From Micropterus salmoides (taxonomy: Eukaryota > Chordata > Actinopteri > Centrarchiformes > Centrarchidae): a stretch of DNA of 64,000 nt. Positions 12,601 through 24,010 of this stretch are shown here, in pieces. The notes below the pieces were generated by a model. That model ran no database searches. It was not told where the DNA came from and worked only from the letters and a program-made list of their open reading frames with translations. A program made the position numbers and the translations under genes. Numbering within the stretch: the first letter of the stretch is position 1; every line of letters begins with the position of its first letter. Location: NCBI RefSeq assembly GCF_014851395.1, contig NW_024041150.1, positions 51,937,779 through 52,001,778 on the forward strand, written 5' to 3'.

Positions 12601-13664
12601 AGTGGCATTAGTGTCACAATGGAAGTCAATGCAGCCGGTACAGAAACTCATAATGGCTGAAATAAAGAAAACATGGTCTGACATGTCAACAAAGAGGGGA
12701 AAGAGTTTCTTTGATACAGAAATGAAGGTGTTTGTGAGACGGAAGTCAGAAAGCATTATTGTTTGATGCATAAAATTCAGAGAGTTTAACAGAATTACAT
12801 AAACAAAGTCGCTGGAAGTTTACACCAAAGATTCACAACATTACGAGTTTAAACTTTAAACTACTTGCAGAAGAACTGTGGTCTGCAACTTTAAAACCTG
12901 CCAGTTTAGTCCACTGTGACTGATGAGATGTGTATTTTTTTTCCCCCGTCAGCTACATGTGGTGGAGCTCCGTGCTGCCTTCATGGGAACGGGAAGTCAG
13001 AGTATCATCTGTACAATTTTAACCACATCTAGAAAATTGACGCCCTCTTTCTTGGTATTACTGTGGAAAAGTGTTTAATTCTCTGAGGAATAAACCGTGA
13101 ACAGCTTGTCTTGAACGACAGAGCTTTCACCATTGCAGCCCGCTCCCTATGAAACTCCTTACCCATACACATCCTAGATTGCAGCGACATGGACTCTTTC
13201 AAAGCACTTATCAAAACCCACCTTTATAGTTATTAACAGATGAGCTAATAAAGTTTAGACCAAAACAAATTGTGATTTCATGACAGAGATTCAAGCAGTC
13301 TAACCCAAAACAAGCAGCAGTGAAGGTTAACAAGAAATCCTCCTCACAGATCAATCAGAAGGATCATTGTTTGTTATGCGCGCTCAGCCATGACACGCGC
13401 TGCACGCGCATGCGCAACGCGGGAAAATGCCGACAGTCACAGCACAAAGAAAAGAGAAACGCTCGTGAGTTTTTCTTTCAGCTTCCTCTCTTCAAGATGA
13501 AAACAGGAACCACGGAGACACTTTGGAAATCAAACCACGTCAACACAAACCCTGGAGCGGGTTTTCAGGCTCTGATCTCTAACAACAGAATGAACGGATG
13601 ATACACGGACCCTCGAGACTCTTCCTCGTGTCTTTAGTCTCGTGATGAAGTCATGAACACTGAC
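9659..13664 (-). other. Intron of zinc-finger gene B with transposon debris
   Basis: 4.0-kb intron bounded by a GTCAGT donor (13664) and a tatag acceptor (9659), phase 0. The part next to the fingers (about 9660-9750) matches genes C and D. Inside are fragments of fish miniature elements: a block near 10890-11190, a stretch starting tagggctgggtatcgttc near 12174, and a block at about 12240-12480 containing gcgccacctgctggcaacagg. A block at about 12550-12780 is shared with 22020-22120 and 32580-32770. No further exon could be identified. Confidence 0.6.
13117..13236 (+). mobile_element. LINE 3' remnant, end of ORF2 (unit B)
   Basis: Same remnant as at 323-442, with the same internal TGA in the NSLP region and the same FKALIKTHLYSY ending. 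It sits within the gene B intron on the opposite strand. The shared nonsense codon shows it was copied with the unit rather than inserted separately. Confidence 0.7.
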
Positions 13665-13733
13665 CTGAACATCGGCGCTATCAGAGCACGAGGCTGCTGT
13701 TTGGCTCCTGTGGTCCGGGTTCTGGTTCTCCAT
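13665..13733 (-). CDS. First coding exon of zinc-finger gene B
   Basis: ATG at 13733-13731, 23 codons (MENQNPDHRSQ...SADVQ), then CAG followed by donor GTCAGT (phase 0). It is identical at the protein level to the exons of genes C and D. The phase-0 end matches the phase-0 start of the finger exon at 9658. The role is inferred from conservation of exon, donor and promoter across four units. Confidence 0.65.
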
Positions 13734-13868
13734 CGTCCTGCAGGTCTCCGCTGTGACTGGTGGACCGTGTTGTCCTGGACTGAGTCTGGATTCTGGTCTC
13801 GGAGCTCTTCAGGCTGAGATACAGGAGCGCTGCGGGATCCCGCGGAGTGTTCTCGCGATGTCACGGCG

Positions 13869-13920
13869 TCTCGCCCCGCCCCTTAGTTACTGTCGCTAAG
13901 GCCGTTTAGAAACATGGCTC
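13869..13920 (-). promoter_or_regulatory. Core promoter of zinc-finger gene B: GC box and YY1-like site
   Basis: GC box (GGGGCGGGGC on the minus strand, 13873-13882) and a plus-strand AAACATGGC YY1-type motif (13910-13918), 140-190 bases upstream of the start codon. TATA-less, CpG-rich. Same arrangement as units A and D. Confidence 0.5.
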
Positions 13921-16900
13921 CTTGATTTCAGGCAGAAGATGAAGTTTAGTTAGTTGGTTTCCTGAAACCAGCTGATCATATTTGATGTGTATGAAGGAGT
14001 GTGCTTCACACAGAGCAGAGTTTTAATGAAGCGCTTGTTATTATCACAGGATCATGAAAAATATCCTGCTGAAGCTTTTTATACATCATGTTTTTACACA
14101 AAGAAAGAAATAACTTCATGTCACATTCAAGGTTGAATTTACAAGAAGGCAGAATCATTAAGAATTTGTCGTAGACAGCGTTTCACAGAGTTTCTAAAGT
14201 GGTTCTCTATTCAAATGGGTATCAGCTGCTTGAAAAGGCGACTGACGCACATTTTCACCTCTCTTCAGGTGATCAGCTTGAATAGGAGGCAGAGAGCTGA
14301 ACATGTGGACATCAGCTGGCTATTCAGCTGCATTAATGAGCAGCCCAAACAGATGCAAACACAAAGCCACTGAAGGAAAACTGTGTGTTGTGAATGTAGC
14401 CTGCAAACCTCTTTAGTCTCCGTTAATACAGAAGAAATTAGAAATATAACAACATGTTGATGTGTTGCTCACTTCATAAATAAATGCACATTACAGGGAA
14501 TTGCACGAGAGGATAAAAATGATATGGCAGTGTGTAAACCAGTGATGTGAAGTGCCCACTGTACAAAGCTTATGCTGGTGAGTGAATGAGCCCCCAGTCA
14601 AACATTGTAATGCATTTCTAACATAACAATGGCTTGTAGCTCTGATCACAGTCAGCACCTTCCGCTAACAGTAGAGTCAAACACACAACAGGAAGCTGGA
14701 CAGACACATGTCTCCACACAACAAGCTGATGTCAGTGAGGAAGTGTTGTAGAAAGACTGCTGCGTCATGTGATGTTTGTTCTTCAACACACACACACAGA
14801 TGTGTAGTGATGGTGTAACCCTCCCCTCCATGTCTCTGCTGGGACGTCCTCACAGGCAGCATGTTGTCTCTGGGTCATTCTGCTTCCTCCGTCCTCCAGC
14901 CGGTGACCCAGAGATCCACTGAGCTCCTCCATCATCCAGGATGTTCCCCTCACTTTCACAGGTAGAGCAGAGAGGAGCCCCAGCTGGATCCTATGAGGAC
15001 GTCTGTTACGGGGCAGAAACAGGCTGCTTTTTGATTGGTCGGCCGATCTGATGGACAGTAAAAGTGGAAATTCTAATATTAATATTCCTCCAGGAGTGTA
15101 AAAGGGAGCAGCAGCAGCAGCAGAGGCTCTGAACGTCTTCATGATGATTCAGCAAATGGAAATAATTCCATGTGTTTGGAATCCAAATCAGAAATGTCTT
15201 AATGCAATAAATCTTTATTGCTCCTTCCCATCTGGGGCCTTAATCCTGAAGCTGGTTTAACAGAGTCTCTCTGGGTGATCTGGTCTCAATGAGTCTAACA
15301 AGACTGTCCTGGATAACCAGGATACTGAAGCTGTTTATGGACAGATTGTGTTAACTCTGGGTTTTACTTCCAGCTCCAATGTGAAACAGGACGAGTTGTT
15401 AGTTCCAACAACATCATCACAACCATGAAGGAAGAGCTTCATCTGAGACCTGCTGAATATATATTAGGTAGATTTGCTGCAAACAGTACAATAATAAACC
15501 CGTCCAGCAAAATGTAACAGAAAAGACGTGAAAAAAACTTCTTGCCAGTCGTGTAAGATACGTTTGGTTTTAGTTGAAAGATAAAAAGTGTCCTTCTCTT
15601 GTTTCAACATCTTGTAAACGACATCCTTTCAAAATGATTTAAAAACCTTACAAACAACATTTGCATGTAGGATCTAGTTTGAATATCTCACTCAGTGTTA
15701 AAACTATCATCTGTTGAACAAACTGAAGCTCCTCTGCTGCCTCCTGCTGGCTGCTTCCTGTCACTGTCAGTCTGTTTGGCCCTCAGAACAAACTGGAGAG
15801 CTCAGAAAACATTCACATTAACACAACAGCTATATTTACTACACTGCTGTACTCAAGTACAGCACTCAGGTACTTGTACTTTACTTTCTACTTCTACTCC
15901 ACATCTCAGAGGGAAATAATGAACTTTTACTTCACTACATTTATCTGACAGCTTTAGTTATTTTACAAAATAGGACTTTTACACACAAACATAAAAGAAA
16001 CATTCAAATTTTGTGTTTAAAATATTTTTTTATTAGTTAAACTCCCAACAGTTTATATAATTATTATAACTTTTCTTGTACACGATATAAATCCTCCACA
16101 CCAGACTCTACTACTGAAAATCTCTAAGACAATCATCAGTTACAGTCTGACAAAATGAGCTCCAGCTCAACAACTACAGCAGTAAAATCCTGCTTTTACA
16201 TTAATGAGTCATTAAAATAACAGAAACTTCATACAATTAACATCTTAAATGTTAAAAGATCAACACTCACTGAATCATAATGATGAGATATAAACTAATT
16301 TAGTGTCATATGTTGATCTGAGTTTTGGTTTAAAAGGTATTTCAGTACCTTAAAAATGTTGACTCACCACAGGAGCTTTTATTTTGGTAATTCTTACCTT
16401 TTTTGGGCCATAAGAGTCAAACAACAGAGAATCCCTCAGTAATAATAGAGCCAGAAATAACAGATCTAATTATTAACTGCAGCTTACAGCAGATACAAGC
16501 CAAACTACTGCAGGAAGCACATCAGCTTCTGTACGTTACAGTAAGGGAGGAAACATCAACGCTGACATGAGCTGAGGTGTAAAGGTCAAAGACATGTGAG
16601 CTAACAGACACATTAGAAAGTTCAATAACAAATCAAAGCTGCTCGTTCAGCCACTAAACGTCAGTGATTTCCTGTCGAGCACAGCAGCATCCAGAGAGAG
16701 TAAAACAATGAAGGAAAGAGCAGAAGATGGAGGAACAGCAGCACTCTGTTCTCTTTATTCTTCATCTTTATTGGTCTGTCTGCTTAATGAGCAGCAGGTG
16801 GCGCTCAAACACAGTCTGACTCTTCAACAAAACCTCTGGAAGCTGTTAGACTCTGAAGGACTGAGAGTGAAAGTCTGGAGGTTTCTTTTGACCCCAAACA

Positions 16901-18553
16901 GACTCAGAGGCCAAAGAGTGGGCTTTTGTTTTCCACAAGTGATGCAGTTCATTAGAAAACATGATATTTAATAAGGAATGTGAGAGTGAGAAGACGATAA
17001 AGAGGTTTTCCACCTTTGTAAATCAGATTCCACCGCTTGTTTTGGTGCTGCTGCACAGATGTTTGTGACTGCAGGATCAAAACAGGACGTTTCACTTTCA
17101 TCATGCTCCTTTGAAAACACAACTTTTCTCTCTTTGATTTCTGATCAGCTCAGAAGTGACGGTCTGTGGTGACAGCGGTGATGACATCATGGAAACCATC
17201 ATCCAATCCCTCCTCTGCCAGTTTTTTCTTGCAGACAGATGCTCATTGATGCTGCAGCTTAATGCAGCCCCAGGTTGTGGTACAAATCTTGAGAGTAATT
17301 TATAAAATTTTATAGATTTATTTTCAATCCGGTGCCCTCACAGACCTGACGGGATGATGGTGAACATGTCACAGTACGTTTGACTGGAGGTTTGGTATAT
17401 TTCCTTCTGAAGAAATAAAGAAGTTACAACAAACAGGTGTCTTTGTGATATTTATTAAAGTAAGAATAACAGGGTGATTCAGCTGAAGGGCAGAGCTCAT
17501 ACACCAGAGGGCTGTTAGAGAGTCTGACCCAGAGAAACAGTCTAACAGAAAAGCCTTTCTCAGCCTTGAGCCACAGTGGAAACTCCTTTCTTACATTAAA
17601 GCATGACACAAAACAAACTCACAGAAGGTCATATCAAAACACTGGTACACTAAGTGGAAATTATAAGGATGCTGTCGGCATCCTAAAGCTTATTTGTGTC
17701 CATTTTTATAAGAATAACTTCAGTAAAACAGATGTATAATAGAACAAGGAGAACATGTTGCTCTCAGGAGGCGGCTAGAAGGAGCACATACTGGCACGAT
17801 GGCATCCGGCTATATCTACATCTGTCCACTGCAGAGGCTCGACCCACAACCTGGAAGAGGAGCTAGTATAAATGAGTTTATTAGTATAATATTATAACAT
17901 TATATTAAAGGTATATTGTTAATATAATCATAAACTGTTAGTTTGATAATAATATATTATTTATATGATGTTACTATATTTATTATAATAGTATACAGAT
18001 TACCACTATTATAATATTAATTCCAGTTACTGCAGTTTCATTTTGGGGTTGTTTTTTTATTTATTAACTTTGTGCATTAAAATGCTTTGGCTGCATGGTA
18101 GTTAGTCTCCAACTAAGTCCAAGTCTTAAACTTTGAGTTTCGAGTCCTAACAAGTCATAATGCGCTCTTCACCAAATAAAAAAAAAATTCTAAAGTTTTA
18201 TCAAGTTAAAAAAAAAAAAAAAAAAAATTTAGTGAATGAAGCATTAGCCTGTACAAAAAGAAGGCAGAGGAGCAGTTTCACACAACAAATGTTCTATAAT
18301 TTCATGAATTAAATTAAATGTTCATGTAGGGCTGCTAATTATTTTGGTCAATATTGAGATCACAATTATTTAACAGGATTACTCATTGCCTTATGAAACA
18401 TTAATCTATTGTACTCTTAAAATTGAATTGAATTTATAAACCCTCTGGACTGACACTTTCCAGCTCTTTCCAAATCAAACTTCCTCAGCTGTCATCACAT
18501 GACGTTAGTCAAGCACAGTCACATGAGGAAAGAGGAAAGGCAGGAGGAAACGG
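13921..18553. repeat. Duplicated upstream segment of unit B, no gene seen
   Basis: Counterpart of 1131-5990. It keeps most of that sequence but differs by indels, for example a CAG expansion near 15110 and loss of the block matching 2825-3080. From about 17650 to 18100 it carries a block (ctctcaggaggcggctagaag...) also in C (28320-28530) and D (39721-39900). At 18110-18330 lies a partial AGTC-rich miniature element. The frame at 16708-16971 is open here but disrupted differently in A and C, so it is not called. Confidence 0.7.
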
Positions 18554-19548
18554 CTAGCTTGGCTCTGTGAAAACTGTCACACTGATGCCTTGTGTCAGCG
18601 TTCTCCTGTTGTGAACACGTTGGTGCTTTTTTAGGGTACCTGATTGAGCGAAAGTGTTTCCACATTGTTCGCAGCTGTACGGTTTCTCTCCAGTGTGAAC
18701 ACGTTGGTGTGTTTTCAGGTCACTTGATATAGTGAAAGCTTTCCCACACTGGTCACAGCTGTACGGTTTCTCTCCAGTGTGAAGACGTTGGTGGATTTTT
18801 AGATGACTTGATGTAGTGAAAGTTTTCCCACACTGTTCACACCAGTACGGTTTCTCTCCAGTGTGAACACGTTGGTGGTTTTGTAGGGCACCTGATCGAG
18901 AAAAGATTTTCCCACACTGTTCACACCAGTACGGTTTCTCTCCAGTGTGAACACGTTGGTGGTTTTGTAGGGCACCTGATCGAGAAAAGATTTTCCCACA
19001 CTGTTCACACCAGTACGGTTTCTCTCCAGTGTGAACACGTTGGTGTGTTTTCAGGTCACATGATGTAGTGAAAGCTTTCCCACACTGGTCACAACTGTAC
19101 GGTTTCTCTCCAGTGTGAACACGTTGGTGTTTTTTTAGGTTACCTGATGTAGTGAAAGCTTTTCCACACTGGTCACAACTGTACGGTTTCTCTCCAGTGT
19201 GAACACGTTGGTGGATTTTTAGGTCACCAGATAGAGCGAACGTTTTCCCACACAGTTCACACCAGTACGGTTTCTCTCCAGTGTGAACACGTTGGTGTTG
19301 TTTGAGGTTACCTGATGTAGCGAAAGCTTTCCCACACTGGTCACAGCTGGAAAGTTTCTCTCCAGTGTGAACACGTTGGTGGTTTTTAGGTGACCTGATG
19401 TAGTGAAAGTTTTCCCACACTGGTCACAGCTGTACGGTTTCTCTCCAGTGTGAACTCTCTGATGAATCTTCAAAGATCCAGATGTTGTGAAGGATTTGTC
19501 ACAGTGCTGACAGCGATGATGTTTGAGTCCATCTCTTCCTCTCCTTCT
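18554..19548 (-). pseudogene. C2H2 zinc-finger gene C, finger exon with one-base frameshift (11 fingers)
   Basis: Finger exon of the second array gene, with acceptor tgatatag at 19548 (phase 0). Eleven fingers are readable, but the frame breaks inside finger 2: the plus strand has five T at 19383-19387 where gene D has six at 30455-30460. This shifts frame after ...TTSGHLK, and the downstream ten fingers are read in another frame. As written, the protein would end soon after finger 2 unless the base is an assembly error in a homopolymer. The rest, ending in a tail NRRTLTQ...FTEPS and TAG (18554-18556), is otherwise clean. Fingers 7 and 8 (CEQCGKIFSRSGALQNH) are identical. The paired first exon is 24912-24980. 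Either recently broken or mis-assembled. Confidence 0.8.
18827..18994 (-). repeat. Perfect 84-bp tandem duplication of one zinc finger
   Basis: Positions 18827-18910 and 18911-18994 are identical base for base and each encode one finger plus linker (fingers 7 and 8 of gene C). No other neighbouring pair in the array is identical at DNA level, so this is a very recent unequal-exchange event. Confidence 0.9.
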
Positions 19549-20404
19549 CTATATCAGAGAGAAAGACAGTGAGATATCATGGTGGAGTAAGCTATCTATA
19601 ACCATAAATTAGAGCACATCTTTGAAATCACATGCTAACTTACTGTACCACATGATGAGTACAGGGCTTAAAGCAAGACATTTTTAGGACATTCAAAGTA
19701 ATTATGATTATTGAATATGAATAATCATATCAATATATGAATTTGAGTGCTGATTTTTTTCATCATTCAAATGAATTTAATCAAACACTTACTAAAACAT
19801 TTCTTCTATTGTTATTGAGGAAAATTATATCACCATACTTTAATGTTTCGCCAGGCTGTGATTGGTCGGTTCCTGAAAAGTTACTGTGACAGCTTCTTTA
19901 TGCTCACGGCTGCATAAAAGGCACCCGAGCTTCTACCTGCTCTGTCTCCACTGACAGAGATTATCAAACAGGCTAGAACAGGAACAGATGAGTCCCACAT
20001 AGAGCCCACCAGTATGCAAAAAATGTCCCAAGACGCCAAAGAGTAAAATGTAGAAGTACCTTGCTGGTATCGGTGGCCCACTTCAAGCACCGCATGTTAT
20101 CAAAATTGACACCACTTCTCGGTGAAGTCGTGCTCCACCGGTGGATCACACTGACAAAGATGGCCATGTTAATGTTGGTAAAGGTCCAGAAGATCCAATC
20201 CAGTAAAATATTTAGTCCCAACGCATTGTTATTTCAATAAATACACATGTACTGCTGTTGCGTCGCTTTATATCAGCCTAACTACAATTAGCATGTAAAC
20301 AAAAACATCTCCATGTTGACACCTTAATTGACCCAATAGAAACTTCCATGCCCTGTTCACGGCCCACAAGACACTGAGCCATCAATTGTGCAGAGGAAGA
20401 CTGG

Positions 20405-20405
<1 letters not shown>

Positions 20406-20442
<37 letters not shown>
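20406..20442. repeat. (CA)18 microsatellite
   Basis: Uninterrupted CA dinucleotide run within the gene C intron. Likely polymorphic. Confidence 0.95.
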
Positions 20443-20444
<2 letters not shown>

Positions 20445-21169
20445 GATGATATGGCCAAGAATGTTATCACGATATAGTGGATCACATCACAAATCTGAGA
20501 TAGAACATTCAAAATATTTATGATAAAATCTTTGTCAACAAATATCTTTAAGTAAAATTATGCAAAACCTTTTTCAGTCCTTTTTCCTCAACAGAATAAA
20601 CATCTTAAGAAAAATTAAGTCCTAATTCGTGTATTATTGAAGTGAATATAATCAAACATTTATTGAATATTTATTGAACATTTGTTATACTGTTATTGAA
20701 AAAAAATATATTGTGATAATTATTGTCCAGCCCCACACACAACAGTTAAATGTTTTCCACTCCTTTGTACATTTAGTTTTAAGCCTGTTCACTAGACAAA
20801 ATTATTATCCCGGTTAAAATGACAATTAACGTCAATTACAGATGCACATAGCTAAGCAAGCTAGCTAGCGCTGCACACAGCAGTTAGCTCCACCGTCTTG
20901 TCCAACTATGGTCACATCCGGTGCCGTTGGTTGCAAATAAACATGGCAATGCCTTAGCAGCCAAACACGAGGCTTCTAAACGGCAGTCCACAAACCAACA
21001 GGCGAAATCACGATGACTACATCCACTTCTTACATAGAGTCTTATGATTCCAATCAACGTGAAATTGAGCGCACATGCACGAGTCACATACCCCGCCTTG
21101 GCTCCTCCCATAAATTACTATGTAAATGACCATAAATACGCCAGCATCACTTCCTAACATCCTTATTAC

Positions 21170-21918
21170 TAGTATTGTAGTACTGGAGACCAGTCTTAAG
21201 ACCACTTTTTGATGGTCTAGGTCTCGTCTCGGACTCGACCACATTTGCACTCGGTCTTGTCTCGGTCTCAGACACTGAGGACTCTGGACCAGTCAAGACC
21301 ATAACTTTGGGAATATCAATGAATTGCTTTTGCATTGTCTGATTTATTTTCTAACATCCTAACTTTGATTAGATGTAAAGCGTATTGTGGGTGGTGATGG
21401 TGCAATGGATAAGATGCCTGCCTTTGGTGTGAGAGACGTGGGTTCAATCCCCCCACTGTGACCTATCCACCATTGTGTCCCTGAGCAAGATACTTAACCC
21501 CTAGTTGCTCCAGAGGCGTCTGACATGTATAGCAATTGGATATTAGCGTCAGCTAAATGCAAATGCAACCAATAACCCTAATTAAGAAGGTGTTGTTACC
21601 GTTAACGACATGGTAAGCATGGGAAAGGAGTGTTGAATAAAGATGCTTATGTTGATTTCAGCTCTAAGTGTTTGTATGTGGGTGTTTTAAAGGCAATATG
21701 GATACTTCAGATGAATTTGAGAAGTACAATCTCATTCCACATTTTATTCTGTGTCATGTAATGTGGGGAACTGATCTTGGTCTTGACTGGGTCTCGCCCG
21801 CCGTCGGTCTTGGTCTCGACTTGGTCTCAGCCCCTAAAAGTCTTGGTCTTGTCTTTGTCTCGATAAACTCTGGTCTTGACCTGGTCTCTGGGCGGTCTTC
21901 GTCTTGAGTACAACACTA
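21170..21918. mobile_element. 749-bp hAT-type miniature element with 8-bp target duplication
   Basis: Begins TAGTATTGTAGTACTGGAGACC-like and ends GTCTTGAGTACAACACTA, which are inverted copies; both arms are rich in GGTCT/AGACC repeats. Flanks are cttattac (21162-21169) and cttattat (21919-21926), a 7/8 match as expected for a hAT target duplication. The corresponding place in the gene D intron (about 31697-31712) reads straight through without the element, so this is a paralogous empty site. Non-autonomous: no transposase frame. Confidence 0.75.
21388..21575 (+). mobile_element. tRNA-derived V-SINE nested in the hAT miniature element
   Basis: A tRNA-like head has an A-box-like TGGTGCAATGGATAAGATGC and B-box-like GGGTTCAATCC, followed by the conserved V-SINE-type core (gtgtccctgagcaagatactta ... 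ttgctccagaggcg) and tail (gcgtcagctaaatgcaaatg). Inserted after the miniature element. Confidence 0.75.
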
Positions 21919-22146
21919 CTTATTATAATAGCCAATCCTGCTGCAAAACAACACCACACTTTAATAAGTGCAAGATTGAGGTGCTGATCACCGATGTGGA
22001 GGAGGGGAGAAATGACTAAATCACAAACAAATGCAACAGAGTGGTGTTAGTGACACAATGACAGTCAAAGCAGCCGGCTCAGAGACTCATAATGGCTGAA
22101 ATAAAGAAAACATGGTCATGGTCTTTAAGTAGAAAGATAAACACTA

Positions 22147-22590
22147 CAGGTGCTGGTCATATGATTAGAATATCATCAAAAAGTTGATTTAAGTAATTCC
22201 ATTCAAAAAGTGAAACTTGGATAATGTATACATTCATTCCACACAGACTGATATATTTCAAAGTGTTCATTCCTTTTAATTTTGATTATAACTGACAACT
22301 AATGAAAACCCCAAAATCTGTATCTCAGAAAATAAGAATATTGTGAAAAGGTTCAATATTGAAGACACCTGGTGCCACACTATAATCAGCTAATTAAAGC
22401 AAAACACCTGCAAAGGCCTTTAAATGGTCTCTCAGTCTAGTTCTGTAGGCTACACAATCATGGGGAAGACCGCTGACTTGACAGCTGTCCAAAAGACGAC
22501 CACTGACACCTTGCACAAGGAGGGCAAGACACAAAAGGTCATTGCTAAAGAGGCTGGCTGTTCACAGAGCTCTGTGTCCAAGCCTACAGA
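22147..22590 (+). mobile_element. Tc1/mariner fragment: left end plus start of transposase
   Basis: Starts at a TA (22145-22146) with CAGGTGCTGGTCATATGATT, the terminal inverted repeat of a fish Tc1-like family. An ATG at 22460 opens a frame MGKTADLTAVQK...QKVIAKEAGCSQSSVSK, the N-terminal helix-turn-helix DNA-binding part of a Tc1-type transposase. The copy stops abruptly at about 22590 where LINE sequence begins; the DDE catalytic part and right inverted repeat are missing. It is a different family from the element at 44720-46325. Confidence 0.7.
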
Positions 22591-22591
22591 G

Positions 22592-23860
22592 CCAACAGGT
22601 CTGTAGATGATACTGTAAATATGGCCCTTCCCTTCATCCTCCAGCACTTGGACTTCCCAAGAACCTACGCCAGGATCCTGTTTGTGGACTTCAGCTCTGC
22701 TTTTAACACCATCATCCTGACCCTGCTGCAGGACAAGCTCTCCTAGGTGAGCATGTTTGACTCCACCTGCAGGTGGATCACAGACTTCCTGACGGACAGG
22801 AAGCAGACGCGAAGCTGGGAAAACATGTCTCTGACTCCAGGACCATCAGCACCGGTTCCCCTCAGGGCTGCATTCTTTCCCCTCTGCATTTCTCCCTGTA
22901 CACCAACAGCTGCACCTCCAGTCACCGATCCGTCAAGCTCCTGAAGTTTGCGGATGACACCACCCTCATTGGGCTCATCTCAGGTGGGGATCAGTCCACC
23001 TACAGGTGGGAGATGGACCATCTGGTGACCTGGTGCAACCAGAACAGTCTGGAGCTCAACGCTCTGAAGACAGTGGAGATGGTCGTGGACTTCAGAAAGA
23101 GCCCAGCCCCACCCTCCCCCATCATCCTGTGTGACTCCTCAGTCACCACGGTGGACTCCTTCCCCTTCATGGGCACCATCATCTCCCGGGACCTCAAGTG
23201 GGACCTAAACATCACCTCATTGGTCCTGATGGACAATGATGGTGCACTTCTACACCGCCATCATTGAGTCCATCCTCACCTCCTCCATCACCATCTGGTA
23301 CGCTGCTGCCACCGCCAGGGACAAGGGCAGGCTGCAGCGTATCATCCGCTCTGCAGAGAAGATGATTGGCTGCAATCTTCCTTCTCTTCAGGGCCTGTAT
23401 GCCTCCAGGTCTCTGAGGCCTGCAGGAAAGATTGCAGCTGATCCCGCCCATCCCAGACATAAACTGTTTCAGACTCTCCCCTCTGGCAGGAGGCTGCGGC
23501 CCATCAGGACCAAAACCTCTCGACACACAAAAAGCTTCTTCACGATGGTAGTGGGCTTCCTCAAAAAGGCCCAGGTCCCCACTGTCACTGGCTCTCATGC
23601 CCCCCTCCTAAACACACACACTCATCTGACCCCACACTTTACAGCAACTATGCTTTATGCTCATGTTGCCAACTTTTGCACATACTTGTCAGCATTGTAT
23701 TATAGTATGATATTTTTTGTATTCTTGTACATTTTTTTGATCTCCTTATTTATATATGACCATTTTCTTTTATGTGTACTGTAAGCACCAATTCATACCA
23801 AGGCAAATTCCTCGTATGTGAAGATGTACCCGGCAAACCCTATTCTGAAGTCAACAGTCA
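22592..23860 (+). mobile_element. Non-LTR retrotransposon fragment: reverse transcriptase C-terminal half
   Basis: Plus-strand frames (22592-23267, then 23236-23784) encode LFVDFSSAFNTI, STGSPQGCILSPLHFSLYTN and KFADDTTLIG (catalytic FADD intact, 22947-22958), then the thumb and C-terminal region (TVWYAA-like, LPSGRRLRPIRTKTSRH). A stop follows DKLS, and a frame jump plus an apparent short deletion occur near 23235. The AT-rich tail ends near aaattcctcgtatgtgaa, a common 3' motif of fish LINEs. 5'-truncated, dead. The clade (CR1/Rex-like) was judged by eye. Confidence 0.7.
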
Positions 23861-24010
23861 CTTCACTCCACCGGAGCCCCACAAGGCTTTGTAATCTCAC
23901 CGGTTCTGTATACACAGTAATGACTGCAGTAGCACTAACCCAGGTATAACATACATCAAATATTCTGACAACACTGTGATCATGGACACCACTAGTATAG
24001 AGCTACAGAC
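23861..24010 (+). mobile_element. Short degraded LINE fragment
   Basis: One frame reads SPPGAPQGFVISPVLYT, the reverse-transcriptase PQG...SP block, followed by broken sequence resembling the next conserved block (NIHQIF, DN.VIMDTT in mixed frames). It abuts the previous LINE and is a separate piece. Confidence 0.45.

Noticed and set aside
18799..19038. Frames full of FTLERNRTGVNSVGK-type repeats within the finger exons (also at 29871-30446)
   Set aside because: Shifted readings of the zinc-finger repeats, not separate proteins.
21388..21460. Possible tRNA gene
   Set aside because: A and B boxes are present, but the cloverleaf is degraded and it continues into a SINE core. Treated as a SINE head, as are those near 55260, 55735, 56185 and 56390.
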